The notes: generated from the sequence alone by a model not told the origin. Counted from the stretch's first letter, positions 14,369 to 23,261 are shown. The stretch: DNA of 64,000 nucleotides from an uncultured Spirochaetaceae bacterium (GCA_944389145.1 CALXLH010000022.1:26092-90091); one strand, 5' to 3'. Numbers and translations are program-made.

Positions 14369-16194
14369 TGAGACGGATTCTGATTCCCGTCATCCTTTCG
14401 TTCCTGCTGCTGCCGCTTTCCGCCGAAAGCTTCGTGATGGATCGCTACAGCGTCTCTGTCGCTGTTGACAGCGCGAGGGTGATGCACTTCGAAGAGCAGA
14501 TGGATCTCGATTTCCTCTATCCATCGCATGGGATCATCAGGGATATCCAATGCTACTTTCCAGGCTATGATGGCTTTCCTGCGACACGGGCGGAAGTCAG
14601 CGATATAAGAGCCAGCGAGGCTGAGGAAGTCAGGTCGGACGGGCGGTTCGTCTCCATAGTCCTTGGTGATTCCGGGAGACTCATCACGGGGCCTTATTCA
14701 TTTGCCATCTCCTATGACTTCGATATGGGGAAGGATTATTACGATGATTATGATGAGGTATATATCAACATAGTCTCGGCCAATGGGTGGAATACATATA
14801 TCGGCATGGTAGAGTTCTCCATAACGCTTCCTTTCCCAGTCTCCTCTGACAGGGTATGGGTGACGTATGGGCAGTATGGCTCTGTCACGCGGCTTCCGTT
14901 CGCGCTCTCGGAAGATAGCCTTACCGTATCTGGTTCCGCCTCTTCGCTGAGTCCTGGCGAGGCGGTCACTGTACGCATAGAGATGGAAGAAGGCTACTTC
15001 ATCGATGCATCAGATCCCTATGCCATGGCGCGGCTTGCCTTTATGGCAGGGCTTATCCTTACGGCAGCGTTGATCATCGTGGCTTTGATCCTGTTCTTCC
15101 GCTTCGGCCGTGAGAACCTTGTCATCGCTCCGGTGGAGTTCGATCCGCCGGAGGGCCTGACTCCTATGGATCTTGCCTTCGTGCTGAATGGAAGCGTAGG
15201 GGATGATGCTGTAGGCGCCATGCTTTTCTATTGGGCCGATAAGGGCTTTATAGAGATAGAGGAGGATGAGAGGGGACGCTTCACGTTCAGGAAGCTACAG
15301 GAACCTATGGAAATGGATGAGAGGGAGGCTATCCTCTTCCGTTCATTCTTCACCGAGGACATCGTGGATACATTGATGCTGCGCATATCCGGTTTTCCCG
15401 AGAAGCTCCGCAGGCATGTCCTGCCAGCCATTGCTGCCTTTTTCTCTGGTCCCCATGAGCTTTATGATGGGAAGGGCAGCAAGGCCCGTAAGGCAGTCAT
15501 AGCACTTACCGTGATCCATGCTCTCATCCATGTGGCTGTCGCAGCTGTCATCTGCGGCCTTAATTCCCTGCCTGTGGCGGCTGTCATCGCCTTCATGGCG
15601 TTCATGGCTTCCCGCGCGCTCTCGGCACGCAAGGCCCCGGCACCTGCCATGCTGTTCATGGCATTCTTCTTCACGGTCCTTGGCCTTTCCTACAGTTCAT
15701 TCCTCTCCTCGGCGGTACCGTCTGCCATCGCGGTAGCAGAGGTGCTTTCGTTCCTTGTCCCGCTTTTCCTTCTTTCCGTCATGACGCCGCGCATGATCAG
15801 GCGCAGTGGATATGGAATGCATATCTATTCGAAGACCCTTGGCTTCAGGGAGTATATCGATAAGGTCGAGAAAGACAGGATTGCCATGCTTAGCGAAGCT
15901 GATCCGCGTTATTTCTACCACATCCTTTCATATGCGATGGTCTTTGGCCTTGCGGATAGATGGTGTTCGAAGTTCAGCGGCATCACGGTTGCTGATGTAT
16001 CGTGGTACAGGCCATATGGTGGCATAGGTGACCTGATGGCATATTCATACTTCTCCAGGCGGTGGAGGAGCATCTATCGCCATGATGTGATGCCCCCGCG
16101 CTCCTCTGGTGGGCATGGAGGCCGTCCTACATTCTCAGGATCCTCCGGTCATGCCGGCGGAGGGTTCTCCGGAGGGGGAGGCCGTTCCTGGTGA
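14368..16194 (+). CDS. DUF2207 membrane protein
   Basis: A 608-residue exported membrane protein. A signal peptide (LIPVILSFLLLPLSA) leads a ~200-residue extracytoplasmic beta domain. A transmembrane helix follows near residue 225 (LAFMAGLILTAALIIVALI), then a cytoplasmic segment, three or four more helices around 375-475, and a Gly/Ser-rich tail ending GGGFSGGGGRSW. The Gly-rich end is typical of DUF2207 proteins, the regular partners of LemA. Function is unknown; envelope stress or membrane homeostasis has been suggested. It is translationally coupled to lemA. Confidence 0.85.
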   Translation: MRRILIPVILSFLLLPLSAESFVMDRYSVSVAVDSARVMHFEEQMDLDFLYPSHGIIRDIQCYFPGYDGFPATRAEVSDIRASEAEEVRSDGRFVSIVLGDSGRLITGPYSFAISYDFDMGKDYYDDYDEVYINIVSANGWNTYIGMVEFSITLPFPVSSDRVWVTYGQYGSVTRLPFALSEDSLTVSGSASSLSPGEAVTVRIEMEEGYFIDASDPYAMARLAFMAGLILTAALIIVALILFFRFGRENLVIAPVEFDPPEGLTPMDLAFVLNGSVGDDAVGAMLFYWADKGFIEIEEDERGRFTFRKLQEPMEMDEREAILFRSFFTEDIVDTLMLRISGFPEKLRRHVLPAIAAFFSGPHELYDGKGSKARKAVIALTVIHALIHVAVAAVICGLNSLPVAAVIAFMAFMASRALSARKAPAPAMLFMAFFFTVLGLSYSSFLSSAVPSAIAVAEVLSFLVPLFLLSVMTPRMIRRSGYGMHIYSKTLGFREYIDKVEKDRIAMLSEADPRYFYHILSYAMVFGLADRWCSKFSGITVADVSWYRPYGGIGDLMAYSYFSRRWRSIYRHDVMPPRSSGGHGGRPTFSGSSGHAGGGFSGGGGRSW

Positions 16195-16793
16195 GTGACG
16201 CCCTTTCGATCCTGATCTCTGCCTGCTATATGGCTGTGGCAATAATGCTATGCCTGCTGCTTGACCGTGTATTCTCAGTTCCTCGCGAGATCGTGAGGAA
16301 AGTCCTTCATCTGCTCTCATCTCTCTGGGTAATCATGATGGCCTATGGCTTCGATAGCGCGGCGGCAAGGGCCCTGGGGCCTTTGCTCTTCACCATCATC
16401 AATGCGGTATATGCATATCGGAAGGAAGGACGTCTGGATAGCGGGCTTGTCACGTTCCCGATATCGCTATTCATCATCTCATTGCTGTTCAGCCATGGGT
16501 ATGTGAGTACCGATACCGCGATTTCCTCTATGCTTGTACTGGGCTTCGGAGACGGGGCTGCCGCAGTGGCAGGATACTTCCTCCGGAAGACAGGAAAGAG
16601 CATCGAAGGCTCTCTGTCGATGTTCCTGGTCTCTGTGGCCGTGCTTCTTCTGTTCTCCTCCCTGACCCTTCCATGGTGCATCGTCGTATCCATTGCCTCA
16701 GCTGTGGCAGAGCGCATCACCCCATCTGGTCTCGATAACCTGACCGTGCCTCTCACTTGCGCCTTGCTGATGGAGGTCATATGCATTCTCTGA
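16191..16793 (+). CDS. polyprenol/phytol kinase-like membrane protein (SEC59/VTE5 family)
   Basis: A 200-residue protein with about six hydrophobic segments and the motif IVRKVLHLLSSLWV near residue 36. A VLGFGDGAAAVAGYF segment near 117 contains the Asp typical of the dolichol kinase/phosphatidate cytidylyltransferase-like superfamily. Such proteins phosphorylate isoprenoid alcohols with CTP. The GTG start overlaps the DUF2207 stop. The following gene is a DUF92 protein, the family that makes the second phosphorylation in plants and cyanobacteria, which supports an isoprenoid-alcohol salvage role. CDP-lipid synthesis is an alternative. Confidence 0.7.
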   Translation: MSDALSILISACYMAVAIMLCLLLDRVFSVPREIVRKVLHLLSSLWVIMMAYGFDSAAARALGPLLFTIINAVYAYRKEGRLDSGLVTFPISLFIISLLFSHGYVSTDTAISSMLVLGFGDGAAAVAGYFLRKTGKSIEGSLSMFLVSVAVLLLFSSLTLPWCIVVSIASAVAERITPSGLDNLTVPLTCALLMEVICIL

Positions 16794-17575
16794 CTTCGAT
16801 GCTTGATGGCCTTTTCTTCCCGCTAGGCATTGGAGCCAAGGTAGCGATAATCGCTGCTGTCCTTGTCGGCATTGCCCTCATTGCGCGCTATCGCAGGCTA
16901 CTTGATCCTGCGGGGATCGCAGCGGCTGCAATCATCGGCTTCATCGTGTTCTTCATAGGCGGGGTATCTGGATTCGTGATATTCCTTTTCTTCTTCCTCT
17001 CTTCCTCCGCTGTTACGAAGATATGCAGAGGCAGGGGGAAGGGCCGGCCTCGTACGGCATCCCAGGTTGTTGCCAATGGGCTTCCTGCGGCGATTGCGCT
17101 GCTTTCGTATGCAGCCTTCTCTTATCCGAGATGTGCGCTGCTGGCGTTTGCCGCCGCTGTTGCCGAGGCCTCTGCGGATACCTGGGCAGGTGAGATAGGA
17201 CAGCTGTCGCACAAGGACCCTGTTTCGATAGTAACCTTCACGCGAGTTCCCAAGGGGATATCAGGCGGGGTGACGGTGCTGGGCCTATCAGCTTCGGTGC
17301 TTTCTGCGATGCTTATAGCCGTTCTTTATATCGGGACGTTCGGCGGTAGCCTTTCCGATGCGGCTATAATTGCCTCCTCAGGATTCCTCGGAGCCCTTCT
17401 TGATTCATTCCTCGGGGCTACCATACAGGTCAAGTACCGTGATAAGGATGGTGCGCTTACCGAGGAGGATACAGGCAATAGGGTGCGAGGTATTCCGTTC
17501 ATAGACAATGATGCGGTGAATCTGATTTCAGGGCTGTTCTCCCTTTCACTGGGAGCGGCCTTGTCACTGCTCTGA
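16781..17575 (+). CDS. DUF92 family membrane protein (VTE6-like)
   Basis: A 264-residue integral membrane protein. The DUF92 signatures are ASADTWAGEIGQLS, TRVPKGISGGVT, GALLDSFLGATIQVKY and VNLISGLFSLSLG. In plants VTE6 of this family phosphorylates phytyl phosphate to the diphosphate. Here the likely substrate is another polyprenyl phosphate. The start at 16781 has GGAGG 5 nt upstream; the longer frame from a TTG at 16757 is rejected. It overlaps the preceding kinase-like gene by 13 nt, so the two products are probably made together. Confidence 0.85.
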   Translation: MHSLTSMLDGLFFPLGIGAKVAIIAAVLVGIALIARYRRLLDPAGIAAAAIIGFIVFFIGGVSGFVIFLFFFLSSSAVTKICRGRGKGRPRTASQVVANGLPAAIALLSYAAFSYPRCALLAFAAAVAEASADTWAGEIGQLSHKDPVSIVTFTRVPKGISGGVTVLGLSASVLSAMLIAVLYIGTFGGSLSDAAIIASSGFLGALLDSFLGATIQVKYRDKDGALTEEDTGNRVRGIPFIDNDAVNLISGLFSLSLGAALSLL

Positions 17576-17576
17576 T

Positions 17577-17603
17577 GAAAAAGGCACCGGATCATCCGGT
17601 GCC
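17577..17603 (-). terminator. terminator of cstA
   Basis: GGCACCGGAT / ATCCGGTGCC inverted repeat. On the minus strand it is followed by a run of five T, so it ends the cstA transcript. The plus-strand lemA operon also ends here. Confidence 0.8.
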
Positions 17604-17625
17604 GATTGCTGGATCAGGTTGATGC

Positions 17626-19317
17626 TCAGGCCTTCTCTGCCTTCTTCGTTATAAGTTCCTTCACAGACGTATAGACGATCGTTATCGCCAGGATCATCAG
17701 CAGCACTGCTACGATGAGCTGCAGCCCTTCGACCATGAACACTCCGGTTCCGGCAACGAATGACTTCACCAGTGCGATGAATCTCTGGATCAGGGCTGAG
17801 AATGTCACGATCAGCATGATTACGAACGGCGGAACGAGCGTTCTCATCTCCCTTCCCGTGACCTTGAGGAATACGCAGAGCGTTATGAGCACGAGCGCGC
17901 TCAGAAGCTGGTTCGCGCTTCCGAAGAGCGGCCAGATGTTCGAGTAGCCGACCTGTGTGAGAAGATAGCCGAACGCAAGCGTGATGAGCGTGGAGATGTA
18001 GGTATTGCAGAGTACCTTCCTCCATGGTGCGGCGTTCTTCATGTCATCGACGCTGAAGAGTTCCTGGAAGGACATGCGTCCGATACGTGCAACTGAATCG
18101 AGGGTCGTGAATGCCAGTGCCGATACGCACATCGTCATGAAGCTCTGGGCTACGAAGACGGGGATGCCGAACATCTCAAGGAAGCCTGCGACTCCTGAGG
18201 AGAAGATCTGGAAAGGCGTTCCCACAGCCGGTGTGCCATCAGCAGTAGCCGCTGCTCCGGCTACGCAGAGCGCGATGACCGCAAGCACGCTCTCGAGGAT
18301 CATGGCGCCGTATCCTACCTTGAGCATGTCCTTCTCGTTGGAGATCGTCTTTGAGGAGGTGCCTGATGAGACGAGGCTGTGGAAGCCTGAGACTGCACCG
18401 CATGCGACTGTGACGAAGAGGATCGGGAAGAGCGTTCCGAGCTGCGGGTTGTTAAAGCCGGTGAAAGGCTGGAGGTTCATCGCTGGATGAGCGAAGAGAA
18501 GCCCGAGGGCTGCTCCGAGGATCATGCCTACGAACATGAACGTGGACATGTAATCCCTGGGCTGCATCAGGAGCCACATCGGAAGCACTGCCGCGACGAA
18601 GATGAAGCCGAAAGCGAAGAATACCCAGGCATCCTTTCCCCACATGATGGGCAGGTTCATTCCGCATACGAATGAGAGGATGGTGAATACCAGTCCAAGC
18701 ACGACTTCCTTCCACCCCGTGAGCTTTGCCTTGTGCTGTATCAGTCCTACGACGACTGCAAAGATGATGAAGAAGATCGAGATGCTTCCTGCCGCTCCAT
18801 TGACTGTCGCGTTAGGCGATAGCTCCCTGACTCCATCTGTGACGATATAGGCATCGAAGGTGCCTGCGACCATGTCTGCGAATGCGGCCATCACTATCAG
18901 GGTGAAGAGCCAGCAGAATCCGAGGAAGAGCTTGCGCCCTGTCTTGCCGATATACTTCTCGATCAGGAGTCCCATGGACTTTCCATCGTTCTTGACGCTG
19001 GCATACAGCGCGCCGAAATCCGTGACGGCACCGAAGAAGATGCCTCCGATCACTATCCATAGGAATACGGGAACCCAGCCGAAGACTGCGGCCTGGATGG
19101 CTCCGGTTACGGGGCCTGCTCCCGCTATTGATGAGAACTGGTGGGCGAATACCGTCCATCCATCGGTCGGGACGTAGTCCTGGCCATCATTGTGGACGAC
19201 TGCAGGCGTCTTCGCCTTCGGGTCGATTCCCCACTTCTTCGCAAGCCAGCGCCCGTAGAGGATATAGGCTGCTACGAGACATACCACTGCGATCAAAACT
19301 ATGACAAGCGTATTCAT
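17626..19317 (-). CDS. cstA: carbon starvation protein CstA, peptide/pyruvate transporter
   Basis: A 563-residue protein with ~15 hydrophobic helices. Family motifs include QFSSIAGAGPVTGAI, WIVIGGIFFGAVTDF and VACGAVSGFHSLVSSGTSSK. It is shorter than the ~700-residue E. coli CstA but matches the shorter CstA/BtsT forms common in anaerobes. Family members import pyruvate or peptides during carbon limitation. It is divergent from guaA, with ~170 bp between starts, and has a strong terminator at its 3' end. Confidence 0.92.
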   Translation of the reverse strand: MNTLVIVLIAVVCLVAAYILYGRWLAKKWGIDPKAKTPAVVHNDGQDYVPTDGWTVFAHQFSSIAGAGPVTGAIQAAVFGWVPVFLWIVIGGIFFGAVTDFGALYASVKNDGKSMGLLIEKYIGKTGRKLFLGFCWLFTLIVMAAFADMVAGTFDAYIVTDGVRELSPNATVNGAAGSISIFFIIFAVVVGLIQHKAKLTGWKEVVLGLVFTILSFVCGMNLPIMWGKDAWVFFAFGFIFVAAVLPMWLLMQPRDYMSTFMFVGMILGAALGLLFAHPAMNLQPFTGFNNPQLGTLFPILFVTVACGAVSGFHSLVSSGTSSKTISNEKDMLKVGYGAMILESVLAVIALCVAGAAATADGTPAVGTPFQIFSSGVAGFLEMFGIPVFVAQSFMTMCVSALAFTTLDSVARIGRMSFQELFSVDDMKNAAPWRKVLCNTYISTLITLAFGYLLTQVGYSNIWPLFGSANQLLSALVLITLCVFLKVTGREMRTLVPPFVIMLIVTFSALIQRFIALVKSFVAGTGVFMVEGLQLIVAVLLMILAITIVYTSVKELITKKAEKA

Positions 19318-19359
19318 GATTCATGAAGTTACTTCTTTTTTTTATTAACATAAAGTGTT

Positions 19360-19464
19360 TTGAGAGGTCGAATTGAAAAGAAGATATAATTTTTCCTGTC
19401 ATGCCGCTTACTCATGTATTCCCATCTTATCCAAACATGGGAATCGATGTACAATGGCTATTGT
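19360..19464 (+). promoter_or_regulatory. guaA promoter and structured leader
   Basis: TTGAGA (19360-19365) and TATAAT (19385-19390) are spaced by 19 bp. The ~90-nt leader contains two hairpins, ATTCCCAT / ATGGGAAT (19418-19444) and ACAAT-GGCT-ATTGT (19451-19464), before AAGGAG. It matches no purine riboswitch that I know. Confidence 0.4.
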
Positions 19465-19486
19465 AGACCATCGAAAGGAGCATTCT

Positions 19487-20473
19487 ATGGATTTTGACAA
19501 GAACGTACGTCCCTCTGATATGGAGCGCATTACTACGCCGTCTCTCGCAAAGGCCTTCATAGATAAGGAGGTTGAGAACGTAAGGAAGCAGGTAGGAGAT
19601 GGCAAGGTCCTTCTTGCTCTTTCCGGTGGAGTCGATTCATCCGTTGTTGCCGCGTTGCTTATAAAGGCTATAGGGAAGAGGCTCGTCTGCGTGCATGTTA
19701 ATCATGGCCTTCTGCGCAAGGGGGAGCCGGAGCAGGTGATACAGGTATTCCGCAATGAGATGGATGCCAATCTCATCTATGTGGATGCGGTCGACCGTTT
19801 CCTGGATAAGCTTGCAGGGGTTGCGGATCCTGAGCAGAAGAGGAAGATCATCGGAGCGGAGTTCATCAGGGTATTCGAGGAGGAGGCGAGGAAGCTCGAT
19901 GGAATAGGCTTCCTTGCACAGGGCACCATCTATCCTGATATCCTCGAGAGCAACGGTGTCAAGGCGCATCATAATGTAGGCGGGCTTCCTGAGGATCTCA
20001 GGTTCGAGCTTGTCGAGCCGCTGAAGTTCCTTTATAAGGACGAGGTGAGGGTAGTAGGAAAGGCCCTCGGCCTGCCTGATGGCATGGTCTATCGCCAGCC
20101 GTTCCCGGGACCGGGACTTGGCGTGAGGTGCCTTGGAGCAATCACGCGCGATAGGCTTGAGTGCGTGCGTGAGTCCGATGCGATACTTCGCGATGAGTTC
20201 GCGAAGAATGGCCTCGAGGGAAAGGTATGGCAGTACTTCACCATCGTTCCTGACTTCCGATCTACGGGGATAAGGGATGGTAAGAGATCCTTCGAGTATC
20301 CTGTGATAATCAGGGCCGTCAATACCAAGGATGCAATGACTGCTACCGTCGAGGATATTCCGTTCAGCCTCCTGAGCCATATAACGGAGAGGATACTCTC
20401 TGAGGTCAAGGGCGTTAACAGGGTGTGCTATGATATGACGCCGAAACCGGTGGGAACGATTGAGTGGGAGTGA
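19487..20473 (+). CDS. guaA: GMP synthase, ATP-pyrophosphatase subunit without glutaminase domain
   Basis: A 328-residue enzyme for amination of XMP to GMP. The N-type ATP-pyrophosphatase motif SGGVDSS is at 46-52. The C-terminal dimerisation domain is complete and ends in the family signature PKPVGTIEWE. The ~190-residue class I glutaminase domain that begins ordinary bacterial GuaA is missing. The chosen start has AAGGAG 7 nt before it, and the upstream in-frame codons are not glutaminase-like. This resembles the split GuaAb of archaea: it either uses free ammonia or pairs with a glutaminase subunit encoded elsewhere. Confidence 0.9.
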   Translation: MDFDKNVRPSDMERITTPSLAKAFIDKEVENVRKQVGDGKVLLALSGGVDSSVVAALLIKAIGKRLVCVHVNHGLLRKGEPEQVIQVFRNEMDANLIYVDAVDRFLDKLAGVADPEQKRKIIGAEFIRVFEEEARKLDGIGFLAQGTIYPDILESNGVKAHHNVGGLPEDLRFELVEPLKFLYKDEVRVVGKALGLPDGMVYRQPFPGPGLGVRCLGAITRDRLECVRESDAILRDEFAKNGLEGKVWQYFTIVPDFRSTGIRDGKRSFEYPVIIRAVNTKDAMTATVEDIPFSLLSHITERILSEVKGVNRVCYDMTPKPVGTIEWE

Positions 20474-20534
20474 GAGGTGGGGGTAATATGCTCCCACAAG
20501 AATCATCTCATAATTTATTTCATTATAACAAATC

Positions 20535-20560
20535 AGCCTTGCCGAAATGACAAGGCTTTA
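20535..20560 (+). terminator. terminator after guaA
   Basis: AGCCTTG / CAAGGCT stem with a 9-nt loop (20535-20557), then TTTAATT. From here to 20876 I see no supportable gene; short open frames lack a ribosome binding site and family resemblance. Confidence 0.65.
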
Positions 20561-20876
20561 ATTATGAATAAGCGACACTTGACGAGGATTTGATGAGGAG
20601 TCAGGTTGGCAGGAGCATGGCGTGAAAGGCTATGAATGCATTCTCTCTGCCGACTGTTCTATCAACAACGAGTTTGTTCTGTTAGAGAATGGATAAATGG
20701 GTTGGATACATAGCTGAAGACAAGCTTACTGATTCATACGGACAGAAAAGAGTGTTACAGGAATTATGTATCATTCTTTCATGTTATTCACAATGGAAAG
20801 GCTGGAGTTTTCAGCCTCTAAACAGTACAAGAAATGCAGGTGCATGTTTTGCTTGTGTTCTCTTAGTGAATATGTA

Positions 20877-20912
20877 AAAATAAAGACGAAATTCAAGTTT
20901 TGTTTTTATTTT
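20877..20912 (+). promoter_or_regulatory. TetR operator, copy 1 (upstream of the regulator)
   Basis: Arms AAAATAAAGAC and GTTTTTATTTT are separated by 14 bp and lie directly before the GAGAGGAG ribosome binding site of the TetR gene. The same arms with the same spacing recur at 21611-21646. Confidence 0.6.
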
Positions 20913-20924
20913 GAGAGGAGATGT

Positions 20925-21560
20925 ATGCCGAAAGTAGCTTATTCCGATGAAGATAGGGAACGCATCAGAGCAGAACTTGTTGCAGTGGGACTTGAACTGA
21001 TGTCGAAGCAAGGCATACGGCATACAACTGTTGAGCAGATATATAAGAAGGTTGGTATTTCAAGGACATTTTTCTATTCCTTCTTCTCGACAAAGGAAGA
21101 GCTGGTACTTGAAACGCTGTATCTGCAACAGCCTAAAGTCATTGAATATTCCCATAAGCTGATGACCGATCCTGCTATGAGCTGGCGTGCAGCTGCAAAG
21201 AAATTCCTCCATGATTGCTGCTATGGCGAAAAGACTGGTATTGCTGTCATGACAATCGAAGAACAGCAGCTTATTTTCAAACATTTATCAAAAGAGAATT
21301 ATCAGGTCTTCCGCCAGAAGCAGAGATTGCTTTTCGGGAAAATCCTGGAAAGCTTCGGAATAAAGGCAGATACAGAACGGATCAATCTGTTTACAAACTT
21401 AAGTCTGTCTGTGATGGTTATGCGCAGAGCGCTCCCTGATACTCTTCCTTTGCTGGTTCCTGAAGCAGCTGATGAAACCGTTGATTTCCAGCTTGATGCT
21501 ATTGTCGATATCCTGGAGAAACTGAAAAGGATGGATCAGGTTTCAGATAGTGGAAATTAG
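20925..21560 (+). CDS. TetR/AcrR family regulator
   Basis: A 211-residue protein with the N-terminal TetR helix-turn-helix (TTVEQIYKKVGISRTFFYSFFSTKEEL, residues ~28-54, seen in two helices) and an all-helical ligand domain. It starts at 20925 with GAGAGGAG upstream; longer in-frame codons to 20766 are Cys/Phe-rich and unlike the family. Its presumed operator occurs in front of itself and of the next operon, so it probably represses both. It uses more AAA and GAA codons than core genes. Confidence 0.85.
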   Translation: MPKVAYSDEDRERIRAELVAVGLELMSKQGIRHTTVEQIYKKVGISRTFFYSFFSTKEELVLETLYLQQPKVIEYSHKLMTDPAMSWRAAAKKFLHDCCYGEKTGIAVMTIEEQQLIFKHLSKENYQVFRQKQRLLFGKILESFGIKADTERINLFTNLSLSVMVMRRALPDTLPLLVPEAADETVDFQLDAIVDILEKLKRMDQVSDSGN

Positions 21561-21610
21561 CTGAATCCGTCTGGTTATCGTGTGGTATCTCGGGCGGCTT
21601 CTTTTTAATC

Positions 21611-21646
21611 AAAATAAAGACAAATCATGCAATTAGTCTTTATTTT
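21611..21646 (+). promoter_or_regulatory. TetR operator, copy 2 (upstream of the GAD-like operon)
   Basis: A perfect inverted repeat of AAAATAAAGAC and GTCTTTATTTT with a 14-bp spacer, 33 bp before the next start codon. It differs from copy 1 by one base in the right arm. Confidence 0.65.
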
Positions 21647-21678
21647 GGCTATAAAAGCACAACAGAGGAGGGTGTGGG

Positions 21679-22536
21679 ATGGAAGTATTTGATACGTTCT
21701 TGAGCAAGTTTCCGCCGGAGAGTGGGCTACAGAAACCTTCTGGTGGAATAATGGAGCAATTCAAAGGAAAGCTACCGACAGCTCTTCTTGACCTTTGGAG
21801 GGAATATGGCTTCGGAAACTATGGACAGGGATTGCTGAAGATCATAAATCCCGCTGATTATGCCGATACCACCTCGCTTTGGATAGGCAAAATAGAAAAT
21901 TGCTATCCAATCCTGATGTCTGGATTCGGAGTGCTTTTTGTTTACAGAAAGTTATCTGATACAACCGATGATATATGCCTGCTTGATATTCATCATCGCA
22001 AATCTGGAAGCTTTTCTATCGGATTTTCTGATTTCTTTTCGGACATTGTTCCATCAGATAGCTTTGCAAAGCAATTCCTTCTGGTGGATTTATTTCAGGA
22101 AGCATCTGTAAAATTCGGGGCCCCGGCAGCCAATGAGATATTTTTCTTTGCTCCGGCATTGGTGCTTGGAGGACGAGAATCCATGGAATATGTCAGAAAA
22201 GGAGATGCGATTGTTCATCAGCATCTGCTTTATGAAATGGGGTCAGCAGATGATGCCTGGTCAGAAGCCTATGAGGCGAACCCTCATGCATTTGGATTGG
22301 ATGAGGGTGGAGTGCTGATCAGCTTCACGCTTACGGAAACTGTCGATACTATCCTTCCTATATCCCCGGAAAAAGAATACGAAATCGAAGGAGAGACCAT
22401 CTCAAAGTGGTTGCTGGTATTTTTCAGTCTGACAGAAGATGAGAATCTTTGCGTCCTTGAATACCACAGAGCATTGCAGCTACTGCAGCCCTATGTCATG
22501 GAAACAAGAGATAGCCATATATTGATCCGCGGCTAA
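21679..22536 (+). CDS. GAD-like / DUF1851 domain protein
   Basis: A 285-residue cytoplasmic protein. The N-terminus (FPPESGLQKPS ... LPTALLDLWREYGFGNYGQGLLKIINP) is the GAD-like domain, and the following section (GFGVLFVYRK ... IFFFAPALVLGG) is DUF1851. This combination is common in Gram-negative bacteria next to secreted toxins, as predicted immunity proteins, but also occurs alone. It is the first gene of a four-gene operon preceded by the TetR operator, with GGAGGG before the ATG. No toxin gene is visible next to it. Confidence 0.7.
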   Translation: MEVFDTFLSKFPPESGLQKPSGGIMEQFKGKLPTALLDLWREYGFGNYGQGLLKIINPADYADTTSLWIGKIENCYPILMSGFGVLFVYRKLSDTTDDICLLDIHHRKSGSFSIGFSDFFSDIVPSDSFAKQFLLVDLFQEASVKFGAPAANEIFFFAPALVLGGRESMEYVRKGDAIVHQHLLYEMGSADDAWSEAYEANPHAFGLDEGGVLISFTLTETVDTILPISPEKEYEIEGETISKWLLVFFSLTEDENLCVLEYHRALQLLQPYVMETRDSHILIRG

Positions 22537-22590
22537 GCCTAGCGGAAATGAAATCTATTTTATCGAAAGAAATATAAGGAGGCAGAAGTT

Positions 22591-23076
22591 TTGGGTTTAT
22601 TCAGTAAATTGTTCAAAGAGCCGGAAATCGACTTGGAAAAAAGCAATGCAAATGCAAGAAAGATACGCGCACTGTTCAACCATGTTGTGGAGGACGGGGA
22701 TAACTATAGGCTTATTTTCGGTTATACCGAGGATGTTAGCCGTTTCGATTATGGATTCGTTCATGGAAGCAAGACGAAAATCGGTAATCTGATTGTCGGC
22801 TGGGACGAGGCAGGTCTGGCAATTGCGGTTGTCCCTACCGTGCCTGATCTTTCTGGGTGCGGCGATCCGATTTATTACCGCCGTTCCGGAATCCAGAAAG
22901 CCTACCGTAATAAATATCCCACAGATGCATTTATCATCTACCCGGACAAGAATGGGTATATAGCTATCAATGCCTATGATTGGCTGGATGATGAAAAACT
23001 GTATGTCTATATTTCGCAGAAAGAGGAACTGGTGGCTTTCACAGACTTCTTTATCAATAGATTTGCAACAAAGTGA
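22591..23076 (+). CDS. hypothetical protein in the GAD/DUF1266 operon
   Basis: A 161-residue protein of unrecognised family. It starts at TTG after a perfect AAGGAGG at 8-nt spacing. It is soluble, begins with an amphipathic segment (LFSKLFKEPEIDLEKS), and has the aromatic-rich pattern of small SUKH- or Imm-type immunity folds (YRLIFGYTEDVSRFDYGFV, YPDKNGYIAINAYDW). It lies 54 nt after the GAD-like gene. Any immunity role is inference from context only. Confidence 0.6.
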   Translation: MGLFSKLFKEPEIDLEKSNANARKIRALFNHVVEDGDNYRLIFGYTEDVSRFDYGFVHGSKTKIGNLIVGWDEAGLAIAVVPTVPDLSGCGDPIYYRRSGIQKAYRNKYPTDAFIIYPDKNGYIAINAYDWLDDEKLYVYISQKEELVAFTDFFINRFATK

Positions 23077-23090
23077 GGTAGAAGCCTTTT

Positions 23091-23261
23091 ATGGAAATGG
23101 GCGTGTTCCTGCTGGTCCTTGTGGCTGTATTCATATGGGGCAATCTTTGGTTCCATCTCGTGGAATCAATATTAGGATTTGTCAGAAGAATACTCACACA
23201 CCACAAGAAGCCCACAGTATGGCATGCGTTTCCGGAAAATGAGGAGACAGAAGATGATTGA
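23091..23261 (+). CDS. small single-pass membrane protein
   Basis: A 56-codon reading frame starting 14 nt after the preceding stop, with GAGGTAG upstream. It encodes one clear transmembrane helix (MGVFLLVLVAVFIWGNLWF) followed by a basic stretch (VRRILTHHKK) and an acidic tail (ENEETEDD). It overlaps the DUF1266 gene by 8 nt (ATGATTGA), which supports its being translated. Function unknown. Confidence 0.55.
   Translation: MEMGVFLLVLVAVFIWGNLWFHLVESILGFVRRILTHHKKPTVWHAFPENEETEDD

Noticed and set aside
20689..20877. 62-codon open frame before the TetR gene
   Set aside because: There is no ribosome binding site and its composition is not protein-like. It may be an old remnant, but nothing identifies it.
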